NCBI RefSeq assembly: GCF_023065955.2
Contig: NW_026622786.1
Span: 44,068,938 to 44,132,937 of the forward strand
From: Ursus arctos
Taxonomy: Eukaryota; Chordata; Mammalia; Carnivora; Ursidae
Length of the DNA stretch: 64,000 nt
Direction of reading: 5' to 3'
Position numbers and translations under genes: made by a program. Each line of letters starts with the position of its first letter. The stretch's first letter is position 1. This document shows, one piece after another, positions 23,186 to 35,436 of this stretch. Under the pieces are notes generated by a model. The model was not told the DNA's origin. It did not search any database and saw only the letters and a program-made list of their open reading frames with translations.

Positions 23186-23540
23186 CTTTGAAAGTACAAA
23201 ACTTTATCTTGCTTCATGGCCACTACACATGCATTTTCCTCTGCCCAGAGCTATTTTCTTTGTCTGGTTTGCATGGTTTTCCACTCTCATACTTCAAGTT
23301 GCAGCCAAGTATCATCACTTCTGAAAGGCCATTTTTTGACTATTCCATCAAAGTCCCTCTTTCTGTTATTAGTTCTCATTAAACTTGTCTCTTCCTTCAT
23401 TTTACTTGTCACAGTTTATAATTGTGGATTTATTTTATCTTTGTCTCTCCTCTATTCTGACCTCTCAGGGACTGTAGATTCCAAAGGGATAGACACACAT
23501 AGTAGGTGTTTAATAAGTACTTGACTGAATGCATGAGGCT
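23186..23540 (+). mobile_element. L2 LINE 3' end
   Basis: Sense L2: 'cctctgcccagagctatttt', 'tgaaaggccattttttgact', then 'gactgtagattccaaaggga' and the 'agtaggtgtttaataagtac' end. The overlapping 75- and 102-codon frames are within this repeat. Confidence 0.75.
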
Positions 23541-23620
23541 GGTATCAGGGCTGGAACTGAACCCACATCTCCAGAATTCTACTTGTTCTACTTCAGCCAC
23601 TGCACACTTCTACCACAAAA
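23541..23620 (-). mobile_element. Possible MIR fragment
   Basis: Short resemblance to antisense MIR ('gggctggaactgaacccaca', then 'cttcagccactgcac'). Confidence 0.35.
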
Positions 23621-24282
23621 TTTATGGAATTATTTTGCCTTTTCTCCGTAAATGAAGTAAGTCTCCACATGGCCTAAATTCAACCAACATCTCATTTCCA
23701 TGTTATATCTGGGAAGCATAAAAGCAACAAACAACTGAGACCTCCCTCTGTATATTATTGATGTGTAATACATCAAGAATAGTAGGATGCTGAACAAAAA
23801 CTGACAGTTTCTTTTGACAGCTGAAAAGCTTCTGCTTTTCAAAAAGCCTGATCGACTCTGAAGTCAAAAGCTACCTTCTTCAAAGATAAATCATTTGTGT
23901 TTTTTTTTAACCTCTGAATTTTGGCAAATTGATAGGAAAAGCATAAAAATAGGCTTTATTTCTATGGAATTGAGCCTCATTAAGCCATGTTTATTTTCAT
24001 CAATAAAACCCCCAAACAAACCCAAACTGATTATTCAGTACCATACCTTATACAAACGCATGTGCACAGACATGTACAGACACAGAAGCCCATCCTGCAT
24101 TTTTTTCAAGCACAAATTATCCTGGAGGCTTACTTGATTGACTTAGGTGTGAAATAATTTTCTTGTCTGTATCAGGGACAGATACGTCAAATTTTTTCAG
24201 ATTCTCTTAGCAGCAGTCAGTTCATTTGCTGTCTTGAGTAGAGCCTTCTGAAATTTCCTTCGTGGAGGAAATAGCGTATTTG
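23621..24282. other. Unique DNA, nothing recognised
   Basis: No repeat or coding feature is supported. Confidence 0.45.
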
Positions 24283-24300
24283 AAAATGTACCAGCATTTT

Positions 24301-24321
24301 CCCCCTTTTTAAAAAAAAGAT

Positions 24322-24355
<34 letters not shown>

Positions 24356-24532
24356 TGTATTTTAGAGATAGAGAGAGCGTGAGTGGGAGGAGGAGCTGAG
24401 GGAGACGGACAAGCAGACTCCGTGCTGAGCACTGAGTCCCATGTGGGGCTCAATCTCACGACCCTGAGATCATGACCTGAGCTGAAATCAAGAGTTGGAC
24501 GCTTAACTGACTGAGCCACCCAGGCACCCCTT
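24301..24532 (-). mobile_element. CAN-SINE with expanded tail microsatellite
   Basis: Minus-strand SINEC whose A/T-rich tail has become a (GTAT)n array at about 24324-24361. Perfect 18-base target duplication 'aaaatgtaccagcatttt' at 24283-24300 and 24533-24550. Confidence 0.96.
24324..24361. repeat. (GTAT)n microsatellite in a SINE tail
   Basis: About nine units, uninterrupted, replacing the SINE's usual AAAT-type tail. Likely polymorphic in length. Confidence 0.9.
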
Positions 24533-24550
24533 AAAATGTACCAGCATTTT

Positions 24551-25839
24551 CATATTACTATGTTATTACTAGATAAAGCAATTTATATAATTTTACAATT
24601 AGAAGGTTCCCTAGAGATAATCTGGTCCAATACCATCATTTATTATTTATTATTTTTATAGTAACAAAATTAACTTGTATTTACATAATTCTTTTTTGAA
24701 ATGTATTTGAAATAAAAAACTTGTGCATTAGAGTTTCTAAATAAAGAATATTTAAAAATTTTCTTCCCTCTTAAAATAGAGAGGGAATTTAATCTCCTTA
24801 ACATTTTATCAACTTTTGATTCCAAGATCATACTTATGTCTGCATTCGTATGTTTCTTTTCATATTTTCTAAACCCTAGGTAGAGAATATCTGTTTCATC
24901 TTTTTTCAATTTGTGAGGACATTTTAATACATAAATTATCCCATATGCTAGTAGATAATTTGTGAGTTTAGGGAACAAGATGTCTTTAACCTTCTTTTGA
25001 GGTTAAGGATGTTGATAATAATAATAGTAGCAGTAGTTATAAAGGACATGCTGATTTTGATATCAAAGCTTGCTAACTTTTTAATCACACTTACGGACCC
25101 TCTATACATCGTAATTTCAGATTGAGTAATCTGCCTCTGGGACCACACATTACTCTTTCTCTCAGGTGGGGTGGCCGGCACAGTTTTCCCTCTGTCCTGA
25201 GGTGACAAGCCATTCATCCCATCTCTCCTTTACTCTTTTCTAAATGGTTACATTAGGAGCTTTCCTAATTTATTATTATGCCCAGCAAATAGTAGATGTT
25301 CAGTAAATATTAGTTGAACGTGAATGAAATTGTAGTTGATTATATTTTCCCATGAATGTTAGTTATTCAATTTTCAAGTTTATCTAGCTGCTAAACTTAA
25401 CAAATTCATGTGACTTTATATTACTTTATATCGTACCATTTATTCTGTAAATGATTTTTTTTAGTGTGTCGGATTTCCCTGAAAATCTGGTGAAGTAATA
25501 TAGGAAGAAAAGGAAATATACCTGAAAGGGAAAAATGAAACTTGTCCTTATGCTTTAAAACAAAAGATTTTATGGTTCTTAAAGGCAGGGACTATGCCAT
25601 AGGTTTATTTAATGATCTCCCGTTTTCATCCACTATTCAAGTTAAAGAGAAGATTGCTATTAAAGTTTTAGAGTTTTAAAGAAAAGAAATTGTATTAGAC
25701 TCAAACTCTTGATATCTACACCAAATATTAAGGACCAAAAGGAATTTCAGAAATAGTTCAATCTAGTCTTTTCATTTTTCAGACAAGGAAATGGAAACAT
25801 GAGAGATTGTTGCCATTAGCACAGTGTATGTATATAGGG
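24551..25839. other. Mostly unique DNA
   Basis: The 102- and 89-codon minus frames (24670-24978, 24948-25217) have no recognisable domain and AT-rich random-looking composition. A weak L2-like tail is at about 25245-25325 ('agtagatgttcagtaaatat'). Confidence 0.45.
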
Positions 25840-26100
25840 ACTAACAATAATAACTAACACGCATTCTACACTTAGGCTACTGAGTATGATTTGAAATGCT
25901 TTTCACGTATTACCTTGTTAATCCTGATAACTCCCTGTTGAGGTATGTTTTGTCTGTCAATGAGAAAAAGAAGCCCTAGCAGGTTAAATGAGCCCCTCAC
26001 CCTCACACAGCTAGTAAGTGGTAAAGCTGGGATTTGGATCAATGTATTTAACCTCTCCGAGCCTCACTTTTAATGCATATGCTGTATTGCCTCTCTGATT
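25840..26100 (-). mobile_element. MIR SINE, near full length
   Basis: Antisense MIR in full order: 'gactaacaataataactaac', 'ttgttaatcctgataactcc', 'cacacagctagtaagtggta', 'aagctgggatttggatcaat', then 'gctgtattgcctctctga'. Confidence 0.85.
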
Positions 26101-29100
26101 AGAGCCGATATGTTCTGAGCCCCGATTCCTAAGCCTCTAATGTTTCCCTATTCTCTGAAAAGTTTAGAGATGGCTGAGTGTCCTTAGTGAGGAAGAGATA
26201 TTAGGGCAAAAATGGAAACAGTAATGAAAGAAAGCTGGTGAAATGACAATAGGATACCAGAGATCTCTTAGGAGGAGGAACGGTGGTGTGCAATTCTGGA
26301 TGGACCAGTAATCATAAAATATCATTGGAAGAAAATAGATCTTTCTGAGTAGCCAGTGAAATGTTATTTGTTCAGAGGAATTTAAACAGATTTCCTTGCT
26401 GTTGGAGGGGTGGTTCTTCCCAAGAGGAGGAGCAAAGTGACAGGTAATTGCAAAGCTCATCTATGGGAATCTCTATTTGATATCTTCCTCATCGTGCCTT
26501 TCCCTCTTCTGAGATAAATTTGCTATTGTGATTGTTATTTGTCTTTTGAAAGGATCCCTCAAATGATCCTGGAAGGACACCTAGACAGAGGACATAAAGG
26601 CCACTCTCTTCATTTGGCTTCTTGCTGAGGTGTGAATATTTAAGAGATGAGGCGTAAAATCATCACTATTGATGTTATTTTGCCTTATGAGGGGTTCTTT
26701 CATAAATGACACAGAGGGCAAGTAGGAAAGGACAAAGAATTTAGACTCCTCATTTAGTTTCCTGCTGACATGTAAATAATTCAGGGGTGGTGCACAGCGT
26801 TTTCGTTTAATACCATTTGTTATTTCATGCAAGCAGTTGAATTGCTGGAGATCTCTTACCGGAGGTCGTAGTAGGACCTTCTTAGTAGAGAAGCACTAGG
26901 GAAGAATTCAGAAGTATTTGAAAAGTCCAGTTAACCAAGGGGTGCCTTATAAACCAAATTATATGAAAGGAACACTTATATTGTTTACCATAAGGTCAGT
27001 ACAAGGCAGAAGTTTCTGGGTGGTTGTTGTTGTTTTAAAAAACACACTAAGATCATGAATTTGATGTATTTAAGTGAGAGAAATTCAGGGTATAAAATTC
27101 CATTGATTATGGTTCTCTCTTGTATTGTCATTTGGAAAATGTGCTTCAGCCACATAATCCTAAACCCAAGAAAGCAAACAATTAATTAACTTGGCCTCCT
27201 AATTGGCAATAACAAGACAAAACATAGTAGTCAAAATTTACACTTAAGTGTCTTACTATCAAGATTAGTCAGTGGTCTATATCTTAATTTTATGAATGAC
27301 AATAACTCCAGTTTGCTAATTACCAAACCAGGAAACGTTAAAGTCAGAGGTGAATATTAGTATTAAGGTGTCTATTTGAAAGGATTAGTATTATAAGATT
27401 GAAATTATGTGTTCTAATAGGTGACTATAAATATATATAAAGATAATTATCCTGGGGCACATTTAACTTAGCTTTATTATGCAGTGTTAAATGATTTTAT
27501 TTAACAATACAATACCGAATGAATCTAGTAGGTCTAGACTGGACAAATTTACTATAGACAATGAGTGCGTTGGAAATGGTAGGTGCAGAATGTATGATGA
27601 AATAAAAATAAATATTGTGAGAGGCTTTTGCCTTTTTTTTATCAGATTGTTGCCATTTTTCTCCCCCTGGATCCTAGAATAAAATCTGCTATTGACTGAA
27701 CTGATTTAATGAAGGAGTGTTAAATATTCAACAAGGCAGCAAAACTGCTCACATTTTTATTAGCATATAATTTTGAAGAAACAAAACAAGTCTAAAGAAA
27801 AGACTTAGAGTCTGAGATATAAGCATAAAATAAGGTCATGTTTTACGGACTGAAGTATTTGGCCTCTCCGATTTTCTATGACACAGCCACATAGCAGAGC
27901 CATAGACCTTGTACTTAGAAGATTGGTTACATTACCTCATACTAAATATTCCACTGACAGCTGGTTTGGACATATTGTCGTTGGAAAAAGTCTGAAAGGG
28001 CTACTATAAAGAAAAAAGATCATCTTGTTAAAAAGGAAGGTAATTTATAAAATTATGGGAAGCCTGTGAGAAAAAAATAAGGCTAAGACCAACAGAAAGA
28101 GCTTATAAAACAAGTTGTTGGTGATGTGTTCGAATCAGAGAAGCTGAATATAGTCATCTGCACAATTATCATCTCTTGAAAGTAAACATAGAGATGTTTC
28201 CAAACCAAGGAAGAGAGATTAATGAAGCATATATGTGCAGATGGATTTTGATCGGGGCATATAGGTAAGTGTTGTTAGCAAAGAATAGCACAGAACAAGA
28301 CCCTCTCCCCCATGTCCATGAAGAAGTTTTTGAAGGATTACGCAAAGCGCTGCTCGGTTTGGAACTTCCCTGTAGTCCCTGGAGATGTTGGGAAATGCTT
28401 GTGAGTAATTTTCAGGCAGAAAAAAGGACACCCAGCTGAATGCTCAACTGTAATTCATTCGGGAAGTTCTGATGGCATTCTAAAACTGGAAAGTACAGTT
28501 TGAATGCTTTATGAATAATACCACATTGCCGACATTGAATTACAACTAGTATTTTTACCTGAGGACTAGGAATACTAGGAACATAAAACAATTTTATAGC
28601 CAGTTACCTTTGAGGTTGAGGAGATGACAATTCATCACACCAGAGGTCTTTAGTGCATGCCACAAAGAAAGATTGTAATATGTGTAGGAATGAAGGCTTG
28701 CCACTTGTTAATCTATAAGGAGAAGGATTTTAATATAGAGGACACTGTGGTCTGCGAAGCGTTATAGGGATTGCAAGATGAGGACAGGATTGAAATGCTT
28801 TTGAGGACACCCGGGTTGCCAGGGACACGAATCCTAGTCCTCATACACACCACATTTATACTTTAATCGAGAGTAACCTTTCAGTGAGGGAATATTATCT
28901 AAACAGAACACAGCCATTTCAGCTGTTAGATGAAAAACTTGTATTTTATGAGCCTAGAAAAAAGTGAGTTGAATGTTATCATAAGATAACACATGGTCCT
29001 GAGGCACCCAGGAGTGCTGATATCTCACGTCCCAGCGCAGGCTCAAAAACCCTTACCCTGCCTGATAATTTGTCAAAGTTATTTTAATTTGAGCCATAAC

Positions 29101-30735
29101 CAATTATTTATGTAAAAATATACTGTGAAGATGATAGTTGGAAAAAAGAGATGATAGTTGGAGAGTAAGAACATGAAAATGTATTTTTTTCAGCCTTGTT
29201 GAGATTAATGAACCCTCAAAAATGTTATTAACTTTGCAGAATGAGTACCAAGTCTAAACAGCTCTGCATTTAAAAATGTCTTGGCTTTCTTCTCAGAAGA
29301 ATGAATTAAGTTGATACTCATGACTGAGCCAGAAATGTACTAGAGACAGGTGCTGAGCACATATTCTCCTGCATGGCTCACCCTAAAAGTACCGTAATTT
29401 TGCCACAAAGACTCTTTATTCTAGTTTTGCTCTTTGGTCTTGTTTTGAGAGCTCTATTCCCAGTGGCATGGGCGTATGAAGAATAAATACCCGTGAGGCT
29501 CGTGATTCAGTTCCCTTTGGCATTATGTTAGATTTCACTATTTTTTAAACCCAGGGATACGTGCTCTGCCTATTGTCCCGAGTAGCCATTGCTCTCCTCG
29601 AATGTGGTGTCTAATCTCTCCCAGTCTGCTTCGTGGGGGTGTGAAGAATCTGAGCGGACTCTCCAGGACACGCCACAAAACAGATCAAGGGCTGGAAAAT
29701 AAGAATGATTAGGAGGTGGCATTACAAATACAGAACAGAGAAAAAAAGCCTTAGTGGTTCCTTGGTTATGATTCTTAAGAATGTGCAAAATTTTTGGACA
29801 GAGGATGTTAAGCAGCTTTTTTTTTTTAATCTTCCCTGTGAATAGAGTAAGAATAAGTGACCTTAAGCAATGACTCTAAGGGTTTAGAGACTGAGCTACT
29901 GAGCTAAGAAAAAGCTGCCTGTCTAAGACAGCAGAAGAAAATTCATAAGAAATAGAGGGTAGTGGAATGCCAGAGAGAGGAAACAACTTGAACAAATTAG
30001 AAAAGGAAAACCAAAAAAACTGATATCTGAAAAAGAGACATTAGCTGTGTCTGTATCCTCTCAAGAGGATGATTGCTTGATTGAGAGATTGTGTTCTCCG
30101 GGCCGTCACTGGGGGACAAAGGATATGGTCAGGTAGAGGCGGTGATTCTGAAAGCTACCTATGCCAGTCCTCCCTCCCTTTTTCCTCCCTTTCTTTTGTC
30201 CTTGTTCTGATGTAGTTCAGTGTGTGTGTGTTTCTGCATGTATTAGATCTAGAGAGGGATTTGAAATAACTTTCCCTTGTTGAAAGGAAGGTGTCAAATA
30301 GAATGACAGTCCCTCTTTCGGAAAAATTTCTATCCTGGGGATCCCATTTAAGGCAGAGATTCAAGCAACGATGAGAAAGGTGCCTTTAGCCTTGCCCTGT
30401 AATGAAATGTTACAAGCCATTAATTTTATGAAACTCCAAAGAAACCACAACCAGGCCATTAAAAAGGGGGAAAAATAGATCTTATAGGAATCACTGAGAA
30501 GATACTAACTTTCCAAGTTCAGTGAATGAATTTGATTGCGCTTTCTTTTTTTTTTTCTTTTTCCTTTCTCTGTTGCAGTTGAAGCATTGTGCTTAGTTTT
30601 GCCTTTTCCCCTGAACCTCTTGTAAAATGCTTTAGTAGTGCTAGGGTTTCTAAGGAATTAGGGAGCTAGAAGCCCCAAGAAGGGAGGAGGTCAAAGCAGA
30701 AACAGTTACTCAAAAGACTTTAGGAGCTCTCCACT
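26101..30735. other. Long stretch without recognised repeats or genes
   Basis: About 4.6 kb in which I name no transposon, although old ones may be too decayed to see by eye. The short frames (98, 83, 63, 70, 72 and 69 codons) have no homology I recognise. A strong splice-acceptor-like tract ends at 30578. This is one of the longer repeat-poor blocks in the window. Confidence 0.5.
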
Positions 30736-30739
30736 GTTT

Positions 30740-31120
30740 TGAAGATGAAGCCCGTGCTCTTCGTTTACAAGTTTACTCTTACTTCATCCTTTACCTTTAT
30801 TTCTCTATCTGTGCCTGCCCCACCCATACTTCTCTCACTGTTCTGACATGCCATCCCTCTCCCACCCCTGGCCTTGGAACACCGTTTCCTCTTCTTTACA
30901 TTCCTTTCACCAGGCTAACACCTACCCATGGTATAGCTTTAGCTTAGGCTTCACTCTGTCCAGGAAGCTGAACCCCAATCACACACACCCTTCCCCTCCA
31001 GTTACGGCCCCAGGGATGTGCCTCCACCCCACCTTCCATGTTTTGCCAGTCATCACACTATGTGATAGTTTAGATGCCTATTTACTTCACTGTGGTTGTC
31101 CTCACTGGACTATCCAGAAG
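30740..31120 (+). mobile_element. L2 LINE fragment
   Basis: Order resembles sense L2: 'catgccatccctctcccacc', 'cctttcaccaggctaacacc', 'cactctgtccaggaagctga'. The 119-codon frame at 30848-31207 overlaps this and is not a gene. Confidence 0.55.
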
Positions 31121-31254
31121 AGGTCTTATAAACTAGCTTTTGTGGAAGGATTATTTCAACTTGGAGGCTTAATTTTAGTTATGGCAGCAAGTAAGGAACA
31201 TTTCTAAGGGGATACCAACTATACAGTCACTGTTTTCTCTCCCATCTTTGGATG

Positions 31255-31255
31255 G

Positions 31256-31307
<52 letters not shown>

Positions 31308-31337
31308 TATACACACACACACACATTTTTTTTTTAA
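31255..31337. repeat. (TA)n(TG)n...(AC)n hairpin-forming microsatellite
   Basis: (TA)n, then about 19 TG units, then TTA, then AC units and a T-run. Bases 31291-31306 and 31310-31325 are perfect reverse complements with a 3-base spacer. Confidence 0.9.
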
Positions 31338-31980
31338 ATGAGAGTTGTAAAGTATAAACCTGGGGTTTTGAAAAAAATGGAGGTTTTAGTTTCACTTCTG
31401 GACCTCATTCAGGAGTTTCTTGGTGTTGGTTTTTATCAAAAGCTTTTATCTTTCCAGGGTTATTCCTTTGTTGCTCTTGCAAAAACACCTAAACTGTGGG
31501 AATACCTCCAATGTGATTAAGTGAAGTAGTGGTGATAAGTACTTGCCTCTAAAGAAAGTTTTTCATGCTTAGGAAATATGCAAGTCATCCCTGAAGGCCT
31601 CCTCCCTCTGAACAGCAATTTTTCATTATGAGAGGCAAGATACATTGACTACTTTTCATTTGTCTCATAACCAGGGCATCTTACTCCAATGACACAATAT
31701 TTTTATTCTATTATGCTCCATAACATTTGCTAGTGTTTTTTCACTAAGTTGTACACATACTGGTTTCAGAATGATATACCAAAAGGAAAAAGAAAAAAAA
31801 AAAAAGCTTTCAGCTAAGGATGGTAATAAAATCTACTTCTGAATTGCATAATTTTATTGTCTTAAATGGCAGGCACATAGTGTTAAAAAACCATGCTTAT
31901 TATGTCATAATTTATCTTACACAAGTATTTTCAACATTCTCTCAGCAATCACTCACTCTTCCATCGGCATTATCCAAGAC
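31338..31980. other. Unique DNA, nothing recognised
   Basis: No supported gene or repeat. The 60-codon frame at 31338-31520 is unremarkable. Confidence 0.45.
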
Positions 31981-31984
31981 AGTA

Positions 31985-32115
31985 GCTCCCAGCCACTGAG
32001 CTAGGTAGCTACTGAGCACCTGAAATATGGCTAATATGAATTGAGATGAGCTATAAATGTAAAACGCAGGCTAGACTTCAAAATCTTAGTAAAAAATATT
32101 TTAAAATACTTCATG
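31985..32115. mobile_element. Non-autonomous DNA-transposon-like fragment
   Basis: Carries the wording 'tagctactgagcacctgaaa', then 'tatggctaatatgaattgag', typical of a common mammalian hAT-type MER repeat. The precise family is not assigned. Confidence 0.5.
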
Positions 32116-32735
32116 AATAATTTTTATGTTGATTCTAATAATTTTGACGTTGATTATAACTAATGATATTTGGGGTATATCAGGCTTAATGAAAGATACT
32201 ATTAAAATTAATTTCATTTGTTTCTTTTTACTTTTTAAATGCAGCCATAGAAAACTGAAAATGACATACATGGCTTACATGTATGCCTTGTGTTATATTT
32301 CTATTCTACAGTGCTGGTCTAGCCAGTGTCTAAATAATGAAGACTTTTGTTTTCTTTTGCTAGGAAAGGAGGTATTTAGTCACTTAGCAATTAAAACTTG
32401 GTAACTGGTTGACTTGTAGGAATGGGATCCCCCAAAGGCAATTAAATATCCCTAATGTCTTGGGATAAACCACTCACAATACTATTAATAATAATAATGA
32501 CTCTAGTGAACTATGAATATGATTTACCTCTTTGGGTTTTTGGAGGATTCAGTAAGATAATATGTGGAAAGTGGTGGCCTAAATAATACTACCTTATGGA
32601 GAGAAGGGTGCAGGTGAAGACTGTCAGGGAACAATATAAAAATTATTTTCAAACATGATATTTAGTAGTAATGTGCTCTGTTAACTATGGATTCAATGAA
32701 TGTATGACAATAGACTTCTTTTGGTTTATGTGAAG
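32116..32735. other. Mostly unique DNA
   Basis: A weak sense-MIR-like piece lies at about 32520-32590 ('ggattcagtaagataatatg'). The 92-codon frame at 32126-32404 is not recognised. Confidence 0.4.
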
Positions 32736-32739
32736 ACTT

Positions 32740-32965
32740 GTCATGCCAGCAGCATTGGTATGTAGCTATGTAATCTGTGTAACCATCCTTTTAAATGGTG
32801 TGTTATATTTTATTTAATCAATATATTAGCCTTTATGTAATCATTCCCTTATTCTTGGGCACTGGGTCGCTTTAGTTTTCTTCCCCCTCTATTATTAATG
32901 ATGTGGTGATAAATATCTGTAGAACTCTTTCCATATTTTGGGCAATTTTCTAAGGATGTCCAACT
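32740..32965 (-). mobile_element. Old L1 ORF2 fragment
   Basis: Reads like antisense ORF2 C-terminal sequence: 'gtgtaaccatccttttaaat', 'attcttgggcactgggtcgc', 'aatgatgtggtgataaatat'. No frame is open. Confidence 0.5.
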
Positions 32966-33552
32966 GATTTTGAAGTAGATAATGAGTTATGTAGGCATGG
33001 AAAAACCATTCAAATTCCTGGCTAAAACTGAACAAATGATCCAATAGGAGGTAGTTGAATATAAGCAGTTTCTCATCTGTCTTGCATTTCTAGGGCAGAA
33101 AAGATAAACAGGGCAAAGAGCTACCAAATGTTCACATGAGGTTGTTCCTATTGTGAGCACATTGGCAATAAAATAGTAATAAAACCAACAGATCTTCTGG
33201 ATATTTCAATATCTAGATCTTGTTAGAACTGAAATCTTGAATGTAGAGTTTTAGGCCCATTGACCAATTGTATCCAAAGCAGTCCAAAGGACTCTGCGAG
33301 TGCCCTGCAGCTATATAAAGGCTCATAATTGACAGCATCACATGTGAATTAGTTAAAGCTGCATACTGGGTTTGGGAGGAGACCATTATTTGTGTTTGAG
33401 ACCTTTCAGTTTCATAAAAAAAAGGTCTTGGAAGAAAGGTTTCATTTTGCCCATGACTGTATGTTTGTAAAAGTTTTATTTTCAGAGCAGATGTTTAAAG
33501 CCCCAAAAGCTGCGTTTACATTTTGTGAATATATTTATTTATTTATTTATTT
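32966..33552. other. Unique DNA, nothing recognised
   Basis: No supported repeat or coding signal. The 90-codon frame at 33392-33664 runs into the SINE. Confidence 0.45.
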
Positions 33553-33728
33553 TAAAGATTTTATTTATTTATTTAACAAGATAGAGACAGCCAGTGAGAG
33601 AGGGAGCACAAGCAGGGGGAGTGGGAGAGGAAGAAGCAGGCTCCCCACGGAGCAGGGAGCCTGATGCAGGGCTTGATCCCAGGACGCCAGGATCATGACC
33701 TGAGGCTGAAGGCAGATGCTTAACTAGC
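33553..33728 (-). mobile_element. CAN-SINE lacking its tRNA-like head end
   Basis: Minus-strand SINEC intermediate between the bear-type body ('agacagccagtgagagaggg') and the older type. It stops at 'gcttaacta', so the first 25 or so bases of the SINE (the pol III promoter start) are missing. No target duplication was found. Confidence 0.9.
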
Positions 33729-34029
33729 TGCAACAAACATACTTAATTTCTATAGCTTTATAATGTCTTAACATATGATAGCACAAATTTCCACTTATTC
33801 TTTCTAGATATGAGAGATATTCTTGGGCTTCATGCTCTTTCATATGTTTCACAATCCTTCCAAAGTCTTATTGAAATTGTATTGGATTTTTTGATAAAAT
33901 TAGGGGAGAATTGCCATCTTTATGATATTGAGTCTCTTTATCCATGAAATTATATGTTTTTATTAACTTAGGGCTTCCCAATGTCTTATCTTTGCCTATA
34001 CAAGCGTTATCTTTTTATATTAACATTTT

Positions 34030-34221
34030 TTTAAAGATTTTATTTATTTATTTGACAGAGGTAGAAACAGCCAGCGAGAGAGGGAACACAAGCAGGGGGA
34101 GCGGGAGAGGAAGAAGCAGGCTCATAGCAGAGGAGCCTGATGTGGGTCTCGATCCCAGAACGCCGGGATCACGCCCTGAGCCGAAGGCAGGCACTTAACT
34201 GCTGTGCCATCCAGGCGCCCC
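34030..34221 (-). mobile_element. CAN-SINE, bear-type, in old L1
   Basis: Minus-strand copy close to those at 8237 and 11335. Perfect 14-base target duplication tatattaacatttt at 34016-34029 and 34222-34235. Confidence 0.96.
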
Positions 34222-34746
34222 TATATTAACATTTTCTAACTGTTGCTTGTATGTAGAAATGCAGTTGATATTTATGGAATGATCACAGGTTCAGTTACTA
34301 TGCTAAACTTTCTTATTGATTATAATCATTTATCTATAGATTCTCTTTGTTTTCTAAACAGACAATATCATCATCTGAAAATATATACAATTTTGTTTTT
34401 TCTTTTCCAGTAATCATAGCCTTTATTTCCTTTTTGTATTTGCTCTGCTGGTTAGGATGTCAGTAAGTGTTCAATATAAGCAATGATAATGGACACCATT
34501 GTTCTTTATTTTAAAGGGAATGCTTCTAAGGTTTTATCATTAAGGGTGAGTTTGCTGTAGATTTTTTGGTAGATAGCTATTATTGAATTAAGAAAATTGA
34601 CTTTTATTCCTTGTTTGCTAAAATTTTTAAAAATTATGAATTCATGTTTGTTTTTGTTCTTTTTACAGAATTTATTCAGATGATCCTATGATTTTCTCCT
34701 TTAATTGCTTATTGTAGAAATCTCATTTATAAATTTTTCTATTTTT

Positions 34747-34929
34747 TTAAAAGATTTTTTATTTTTTCATTTGAGAGAGACAGAGCAAGTAAGGGCGTGA
34801 GCAGGGGACAGAGGGAGAAGCAGTCTCTGTGCTGAGCGGGGAGCCCAACGTGGGGCTTGATCCCAGGACCCAGGATCATGACCTGAGCTGAAGGCAGATG
34901 CTTAACTGACTAAGCCACCCAGGCGCTCT
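34747..34929 (-). mobile_element. CAN-SINE in old L1
   Basis: Minus-strand SINEC of the older type. Perfect 17-base target duplication taaatttttctattttt at 34730-34746 and 34930-34946. Confidence 0.96.
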
Positions 34930-35058
34930 TAAATTTTTCTATTTTTAACCATCCTTTCATTCCTCATCACAGTCTTTTTTTCTGCATTTGTAGATTTATT
35001 TTATAAATATTTAATTTGAAATTTTTGTATCTATGTGTGTGATAGAGAAAAAATAAAG

Positions 35059-35080
35059 TTTTTTTTTTTTTTTTTTTTTT
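35059..35080. repeat. 22-base T homopolymer
   Basis: Uninterrupted T run inside the nested L1 region. Confidence 0.9.
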
Positions 35081-35248
35081 ACAAATTGACTTTGTGTGCT
35101 TTTGGAATCAAGATTATACTAGGTTATGCTAGGTCATACATGGAATTTAGGAGTATTTTCTAATATTTTGCTCTTTGGAAACTTTTGGATATTGAAATGT
35201 GTTCCTCAAAACTTTGGTAGAACTTGCCTGTAAAATAATGTGAGTCTT

Positions 35249-35436
35249 GGGGAACCTGAGTGGCTCTGAGGACTGACTCTTGATTTCAGCTCAAGTCATG
35301 ATCTCAGGTCCTGGGATGGAGCCCTGCATTAGGCTCAGTGCTCAGTGCAGTCTGCTTGAAATTCTGTCCCTCTGCCCCTCCCCACCGCCCCACTCATGCT
35401 CTCTCTCTCTCAGATTAAAAAAAAAATTTTTTTTTT
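35249..35436 (+). mobile_element. CAN-SINE, diverged
   Basis: Plus-strand SINEC with a damaged head ('ggaacctgagtggctctgag') and a CT-rich middle ending 'ctctctctctctcagatt'. The imperfect target duplication 'aaataatgtg(ag)tctt' lies on both sides (about 35232-35247 and 35439-35452). Confidence 0.9.

Noticed and set aside
30848..31207. 119-codon frame
   Set aside because: It lies mainly over an L2 fragment; the proline/histidine-rich translation is typical of frames through L2.
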